Below are positions 38,423 through 43,091 of a stretch of DNA of 43,091 nt, piece after piece. The DNA is from an uncultured Prevotella sp. GTDB lineage: Bacteria > Bacteroidota > Bacteroidia > Bacteroidales > Bacteroidaceae. The notes under the pieces were generated by a model. It was given only the letters and a program-made list of their open reading frames with translations, was not told the origin of the DNA and ran no database searches. Positions within the stretch are counted from its first letter, which is position 1; every line of letters starts with the position of its first letter. The stretch spans positions 1 through 43,091 of the forward strand of contig CAJOOC010000102.1 in NCBI GenBank assembly GCA_905236165.1. Direction: 5' to 3'. The position numbers were made by a program, and so were the translations under genes.

Positions 38423-38450
38423 TCTCCTATGGGGAGGGCTGGGGTGGGGC
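38423..38450 (+). repeat. REP-like module C (degenerate)
   Basis: TCTCCTATGGGGAGGGCTGGGGTGGGGC. Confidence 0.7.
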
Positions 38451-38451
38451 C

Positions 38452-38508
38452 TTAATTCGTTAATTTGCTAATTCGTTATTTGTTAATTCGAATCGTTTTG
38501 TTAATTCG
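38452..38508 (+). repeat. Octamer array (NTAATTYG) with imperfect units, forming the FNT N-terminus
   Basis: TTAATTCG-TTAATTTG-CTAATTCG-TTATTTG-TTAATTCG-AATCGTTTTG-TTAATTCG. Confidence 0.8.
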
Positions 38509-39097
38509 CAACACCCTACCCCTGTCCATCCTGGCAGGCATCTGCATCTCAATAGGATGCGTCGTGAACCTCAGAACAGGTGGTGTGGCCGGAGCCGTAC
38601 TCTTCGCCTTCGGCCTCACCACCGTAGTATATTATGGTCTGAAGCTTTATACGGGCACAGCGGGCTTCATACGCCGTAAGGGCGACTGGTCTATGCTACT
38701 CACCGTGCTGGGCGGCAATATCCTCGGATGCCTGCTCACAGCATGGCTCATAGCCTACGCACAGCCCGACTGCATAGAGCCTGCATCAAAGATTCTGGCA
38801 GGACGAATAGAGAAGGGGCCATGGGCTTGCGCCCTGCTTGCCGTAGGATGCGGATTCATCATGACAACGGCGGTAGAGTTTGCAAGAAAAGACAAGATGC
38901 TGCCACTACTGCTGGGAGTACCCGTCTTCATCCTGTGCGGCTTCACCCACTCCATAGCTGACGCCTTTTATTTCCTCGTCTCCCCCAAGGAGCTATTGCT
39001 TCAGCCGGAGGTGATGGTGATATACGTCAGTGAGGTGCTCGGAAACTTCGTAGGCTGCAACCTGTACCGCTGGACCACATTGTCTGTCCAGCGTTAA
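38465..39097 (+). CDS. Formate/nitrite transporter (FNT) family protein; TTG start at 38465, 38480 or 38498
   Basis: SILAGICISIGCVVNLRTGG, GNILGCLLTAWLIA, FILCGFTHSIADAFYF, EVLGNFVGCNLYRW; no ATG start available near the N-terminus. Confidence 0.82.
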   Translation: MLIRYLLIRIVLLIRNTLPLSILAGICISIGCVVNLRTGGVAGAVLFAFGLTTVVYYGLKLYTGTAGFIRRKGDWSMLLTVLGGNILGCLLTAWLIAYAQPDCIEPASKILAGRIEKGPWACALLAVGCGFIMTTAVEFARKDKMLPLLLGVPVFILCGFTHSIADAFYFLVSPKELLLQPEVMVIYVSEVLGNFVGCNLYRWTTLSVQR

Positions 39098-39105
39098 GGC
39101 AGGTA

Positions 39106-40566
39106 TTAATCTAACCCACATAACTCCTTACCACCGACAAACAGCCGATGTCCGTTGCTCTTGATACGCGAAGTGTCGCCCTTCAACGATGTGACGTAAG
39201 AGTCGGCTGAGAGGCTCCATGTGCAGTCATCGCCAATAATCACATTTACCGTTCCCGTCTCCGTTGACACGCTCTCGCCTGCTGCATTGGTGATACTGCC
39301 GCTGACAGAGCCATTGAAGGTAGAACCGTCGGCCAGGGTCAGTGTCAGCTCAGAGTCGCTGCCCACAAGTACAGCACCCTCTAACAGCTGTCGGCTCGCA
39401 TTGAGCGTAGCCTTGTTGCTGGCTCCCTGCCACCCGTCAGCACATACCGACAGCAGCACACCCTCCTCATCATCGTTCGTCAGTTTCACTCCATTAAGCA
39501 TGATGATAGCATTCGTGTTGGTAACATGAAAAAGATGTCCCTTTCTGTTGGTCAGCGAACCGCCATTCATCGTGAAGTGAGAATTGCCGCTGTCTGCATC
39601 GCCTGAGAACGACTGGTATATCATGATGGCATCCAGGAACTGAGCATGCCCGTTGCGACGCGTATTGCTCACTGTCATCTCGCAGTTGTTCAGCGTGATG
39701 CTGTTCTTGCCCTCTATGCACACGCCCTCTGACATATTCGAGGTAAGCATGGCATCCGTTACCGTCACATCGGCTGTGGAATAGATAACGGGTGAACCCA
39801 GGCCGTTACTGGTATAGCTACCACCTTCTACTGTCACTACGCCGCCACCACGGTCGGTGCGAATAGGAGCCGATGACCTGCCGCTGGTGTTCACTGTCAG
39901 GTTCCTGGCCTCCATCATGCCACCGCCGGTAGTCATGATGCCGCCAGAGCCGTCACCAGTAGTGGTAATCTTGGTATCCTCGATGATAACCGTAGTACCG
40001 TCACCTTCGCCGCCGTTACGACCGCCGTTGCCGCCGTAGGAGAATACGCCGTTGGCACCTGTGCCGTTGCTGGTGATCGTACCGCCACTGATGGTCGTGG
40101 TGCTGCCGCCCTTTACCAACACCGCTGCATTAACACCATAGAAGCTACAGTTATCGCCGCCATCCGAGCTGCCTGTCTTGCTGACAGCAGGCTGTAACAC
40201 TTTCACCGCCTCCTTAGTGGAAATAAGCAGGGCACACTCATCTGCCTTATCGCTCTGATATGCCTTTCCGGTTTCGGTAGTGGCAGCAGTCACCTCGGTA
40301 GCTCCGGCATATTTCACATCCTTGCTGCGTGAGCCCGGACGGCCAGGCATACCGCCAGGCATGTCGCCCATAGGAGGACGCTTGCCCCTTGGTGGGCGCT
40401 GACCCTGGGGACGCTCTCCCTTTGAAAACTCCTTATGAGGGCCTTCAACCTGTGGCATCTCTACGAAGTCATTGTCACGCTGAGGTATTTCCTCCTGTGC
40501 CAGCATCGAAGCCGACACAAAAAACATACTGATAATAATCAAAACAAATTTACTCATTGTTGTCAT
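39106..40566 (-). CDS. Secreted beta-helix-like surface protein with PG/RP-rich N-terminus
   Basis: Signal peptide; repeated T/N/G-rich rungs (GGTITSNGTGANGVFSYGGNGG, GGSYTSNGLGSPVIYSTADVTVTDAML). Confidence 0.75.
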   Translation of the reverse strand: MTTMSKFVLIIISMFFVSASMLAQEEIPQRDNDFVEMPQVEGPHKEFSKGERPQGQRPPRGKRPPMGDMPGGMPGRPGSRSKDVKYAGATEVTAATTETGKAYQSDKADECALLISTKEAVKVLQPAVSKTGSSDGGDNCSFYGVNAAVLVKGGSTTTISGGTITSNGTGANGVFSYGGNGGRNGGEGDGTTVIIEDTKITTTGDGSGGIMTTGGGMMEARNLTVNTSGRSSAPIRTDRGGGVVTVEGGSYTSNGLGSPVIYSTADVTVTDAMLTSNMSEGVCIEGKNSITLNNCEMTVSNTRRNGHAQFLDAIMIYQSFSGDADSGNSHFTMNGGSLTNRKGHLFHVTNTNAIIMLNGVKLTNDDEEGVLLSVCADGWQGASNKATLNASRQLLEGAVLVGSDSELTLTLADGSTFNGSVSGSITNAAGESVSTETGTVNVIIGDDCTWSLSADSYVTSLKGDTSRIKSNGHRLFVGGKELCGLD

Positions 40567-40615
40567 CTCTTCTAAGGTAGGTTCTATTAATTCCTGCTAT
40601 TCTTTATAACAACTG

Positions 40616-40623
40616 CAAAATTA
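40616..40623 (-). promoter_or_regulatory. -7 box TAATTTTG for the beta-helix protein
   Basis: CAAAATTA on + in the AACTGCAAAATTA context also seen upstream of fba. Confidence 0.5.
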
Positions 40624-40720
40624 CGGCTTTTGACCTGTCTGGTAAAAAATAATCAGCGAAGCACCCGAATCTTTCAACAAAACATTGACATCTCGGCAAA
40701 TTGTCAAATCTACAAACTAA

Positions 40721-40760
40721 AAAATCGCCAAGTGCTTGTTTTTAGCATCTTAGCGATTTT
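40721..40760. repeat. Imperfect inverted repeat / hairpin
   Basis: AAAATCGC...GCGATTTT with inner TGCT/AGCA pairing. Confidence 0.65.
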
Positions 40761-40906
40761 CTCAGTTGGGATACCCGGACAATTATATATGAAATTCGGC
40801 AAAATCGGGCAAAATTGAGTGAAATTGCTAATTGCTGATAATCAATGGATTACAAAGATTTTGAATTTTATTCAATTTTGAAAAATTGCATTAGGTTGCA
40901 AACAAT

Positions 40907-40952
40907 CCGAATATTTTCCGAATTTTTTCCGAATTTTTTTGGTTATATTCGG
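40907..40952 (+). promoter_or_regulatory. CCGAAT direct repeats at 11-bp spacing plus an inverted ATTCGG in the integrase promoter
   Basis: CCGAAT at 40907, 40918 and 40929; ATTCGG at 40947; -7 TAACTTTG at 40964. Confidence 0.6.
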
Positions 40953-40963
40953 AGAATTTTTCT

Positions 40964-40971
40964 TAACTTTG
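40964..40971 (+). promoter_or_regulatory. -7 box TAACTTTG of the integrase promoter
   Basis: TTTG at 40938-40941, 22-nt spacing; ATG at 40995. Confidence 0.55.
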
Positions 40972-40994
40972 CAATCGAATCAAATTATAATGTT

Positions 40995-42560
40995 ATGGCA
41001 AAAATTCAATTCAGACTTTCAAAAAAGGTTCTCACTGACTCCGGCAGAAGTGAGATTGTTATCAATTTCTCTCATCAGCATCTTAACATGAGGGCAAAAA
41101 GCGGGTTATTTGTTAATCCATCATTCTTTGAGTATTTTATCGATTGGAGACGGACAGAAAACAATGCAAAGAAATATGGACTCAGCATTAAGCGCACAAA
41201 TACGGATACTATCTCAGAGGAAAAAGCTGCGAAACTTGGATATGAGTTGCAAGAATGCGGGGACATCGTGATTCGGCAGAGACTTGAGAATCCTGATGTG
41301 ATATTCCATAGAGAGCAGAAGAAAAGACTTGATGCTCTCAGTAATGCCATTATGGATGCATTCACAAATCCCTCTCTTGATAAGGACTCACTCACAAAGG
41401 ACTGGCTCAAAGATATTGTTGAAAGATTTAATCATCCTGAGAAGTACCAGGATGCACCCATTGAGAAAAAGACTATCTATTCTATCATCGAAGAATATAC
41501 AAAAACGCCTGATAGAAAAACCAATCAGCCATTGGTAGAATCTCATGCAAGAGTGTTCTATGTTCTCAGCCGAGCAATTGCCCGATATGCTGGGTATGTA
41601 AGAGCAACAGACAACAGTCGCAAGGATTTTGAGTTTGATATTGACGATGTGACTCGTGAGGATATAGAAGATTTCACAGACTACCTGAGACACGAAAAGG
41701 AACTGGCTGAAGATAAGCCACGACTCTTTGAAAAGTTGTTGGCAGAGTATCCGCAATGCGTCAGGAAAGGCCGTAATGTCGTAGAGGGCAGAGGTGAGAA
41801 CACAATCATCAAAATGCGAGCTCGCTTAAAGTCAGTGTTCCTATATGCCAATATGAAGGGGTACACCGTCAACAGACCATTTGAGGGTGTGAAGATAGGA
41901 ACTGCAAAAGTTGGTACACCTATCTATATAACAATAGATGAACGCAATCAAATAGCGGATACTGATTTAGCCTCTATTTGGGAAACGATGCCAAAGAAAG
42001 AGAGGCAGCTTGCAAGGATGCCTATTAAGACTCTGATGGAGCAACGTGACATCTTCGTATTTCAATGCCTGATAGGTTGTCGAGTTGGTGACTTGCTCAA
42101 AATGACTGAGAGATACATTCATAATGGAATTTTAGTATATACACCTCACAAGACCTTGAACGAAGGTGAAGAGGCAGTCCAGGCGAGAGTACCGTTGCAT
42201 CCGAAGGCTCTAAGTCTCATTAGGAAATACCGAGGTGTGGACTCTAAAGGCCGTCTGTTTCCATTCATTACGGCTCAGAGATACAACGATGCCATTAAGC
42301 TTATATTCAAGATGGCGGGTATTACTCGCAATGTAGAAGTGAGGAATGCACGAACTGGAGAGACTGAGATTGTCCCTATCAATGAGGTTGCGTCAAGCCA
42401 TTTGGCGAGGCGTACATTTGTCGGTAATGCCTATTTCAAGGTGCATGACCCGAATCTGATTGGCAAGATGTCCGGCCATGTGGAAGGCTCTAAAGCATTC
42501 CAAAGGTATCGCAAAATAGAAGATTCTACCCTAAAAGAAGTTATTGATTTAATCGGTTGA
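40995..42560 (+). CDS. Tyrosine-type site-specific recombinase/integrase with phage integrase SAM-like domain
   Basis: CLIGCRVGDLLKM, SSHLARRTFVGNAYFKVHDPNLIGKMSGHVEGSKAFQRYRKI (R..HxxR..H..Y pattern). Confidence 0.92.
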   Translation: MAKIQFRLSKKVLTDSGRSEIVINFSHQHLNMRAKSGLFVNPSFFEYFIDWRRTENNAKKYGLSIKRTNTDTISEEKAAKLGYELQECGDIVIRQRLENPDVIFHREQKKRLDALSNAIMDAFTNPSLDKDSLTKDWLKDIVERFNHPEKYQDAPIEKKTIYSIIEEYTKTPDRKTNQPLVESHARVFYVLSRAIARYAGYVRATDNSRKDFEFDIDDVTREDIEDFTDYLRHEKELAEDKPRLFEKLLAEYPQCVRKGRNVVEGRGENTIIKMRARLKSVFLYANMKGYTVNRPFEGVKIGTAKVGTPIYITIDERNQIADTDLASIWETMPKKERQLARMPIKTLMEQRDIFVFQCLIGCRVGDLLKMTERYIHNGILVYTPHKTLNEGEEAVQARVPLHPKALSLIRKYRGVDSKGRLFPFITAQRYNDAIKLIFKMAGITRNVEVRNARTGETEIVPINEVASSHLARRTFVGNAYFKVHDPNLIGKMSGHVEGSKAFQRYRKIEDSTLKEVIDLIG

Positions 42561-42564
42561 AGGT

Positions 42565-43020
42565 ATGGAGAAAAGCAATGTTATAAGATGTTTTAATGAA
42601 GGCAAGCGTTATATTGAAACTTGCCTGGAGCAAATTGTGTCTTTGGAACAGAATGATGACAAGGAAATGCGAATAGCACTTAAGGGTGTATTCATGGTAA
42701 AAGTGTCATACAAGGCTGCTGAGAACTTTTGCAAAGTTGTAAGTTATGTTATTGATGGTAAAGATGGTGCACAACAAATGAAAGATGAATTGATTTGTCT
42801 GAAAGAAAAGTTAGTTCAATTATACAATGGTGCAGACAGACAGAATCTCTCCACTATAAAACATATTAGTGAGGTGATAATGGATGAAATCAAAGAGGTT
42901 GAAAAATGGACTGGATATAATAACTCAGGTGACAATTCAGAAACCGGCAATGATGAAGAGTTAAACAAGGAAGATATTGTCGAAAAAATTAAGAATTATA
43001 AGACATTACCTGTTGGATGA
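42565..43020 (+). CDS. Hypothetical protein, helical, likely co-transcribed with the integrase
   Basis: Starts 4 nt after the integrase stop; no recognised domain. Confidence 0.7.
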   Translation: MEKSNVIRCFNEGKRYIETCLEQIVSLEQNDDKEMRIALKGVFMVKVSYKAAENFCKVVSYVIDGKDGAQQMKDELICLKEKLVQLYNGADRQNLSTIKHISEVIMDEIKEVEKWTGYNNSGDNSETGNDEELNKEDIVEKIKNYKTLPVG

Positions 43021-43091
43021 ATTAAATTTGTAAAATATTTATGCTTAAAAAGTTGCACATATCATTGATTTTTAGTAACTTAGTGGTGTCA

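Overview
The window is a Bacteroidetes chromosomal segment. It is probably Prevotellaceae-like, judging from gene content, the TTTG / TAnnTTTG promoter boxes and weak Shine-Dalgarno usage. Most of it is core genome: a purH(N-domain)-mreB-mreC-mreD-mrdA cluster, uppS-bamA-three ompH/skp-murI, fba, cca, greA, rbfA, rpsO, metK, hemD, rnpA-yidD and tyrS. tRNA-Gln(TTG) lies at 1205-1277 (-). A tyrosine-recombinase gene marks a probable mobile element at the right end, and the left end holds a degraded, repeat-rich patch. The strongest unexplained signal is a modular set of short repeats that builds several intergenic spacers. Heptamer arrays (AGTGAAR)n lie at or just after stop codons. Octamer arrays (NTAATTYG)4-5 sit directly before, or supply, the start codons of five genes, always in the orientation of the downstream gene. 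Hairpin modules lie between them. The yidD-tyrS and tyrS-FNT spacers consist almost entirely of these modules. Two repeat modules also appear inside a reading frame (O-methyltransferase), and octamers encode the candidate N-terminus of an FNT transporter. Other points of interest are a 40-bp, 39/40-identical inverted promoter duplication around the rhodanese/tRNA-Gln locus, a 1206-aa GT2/HIT-like/SpoIID fusion, a structured rpsO leader that could be an S15 regulator, a PurH lacking its AICAR transformylase domain, and 11-bp-phased CCGAAT repeats at the integrase promoter. All calls come from reading the sequence; no database searches were run.
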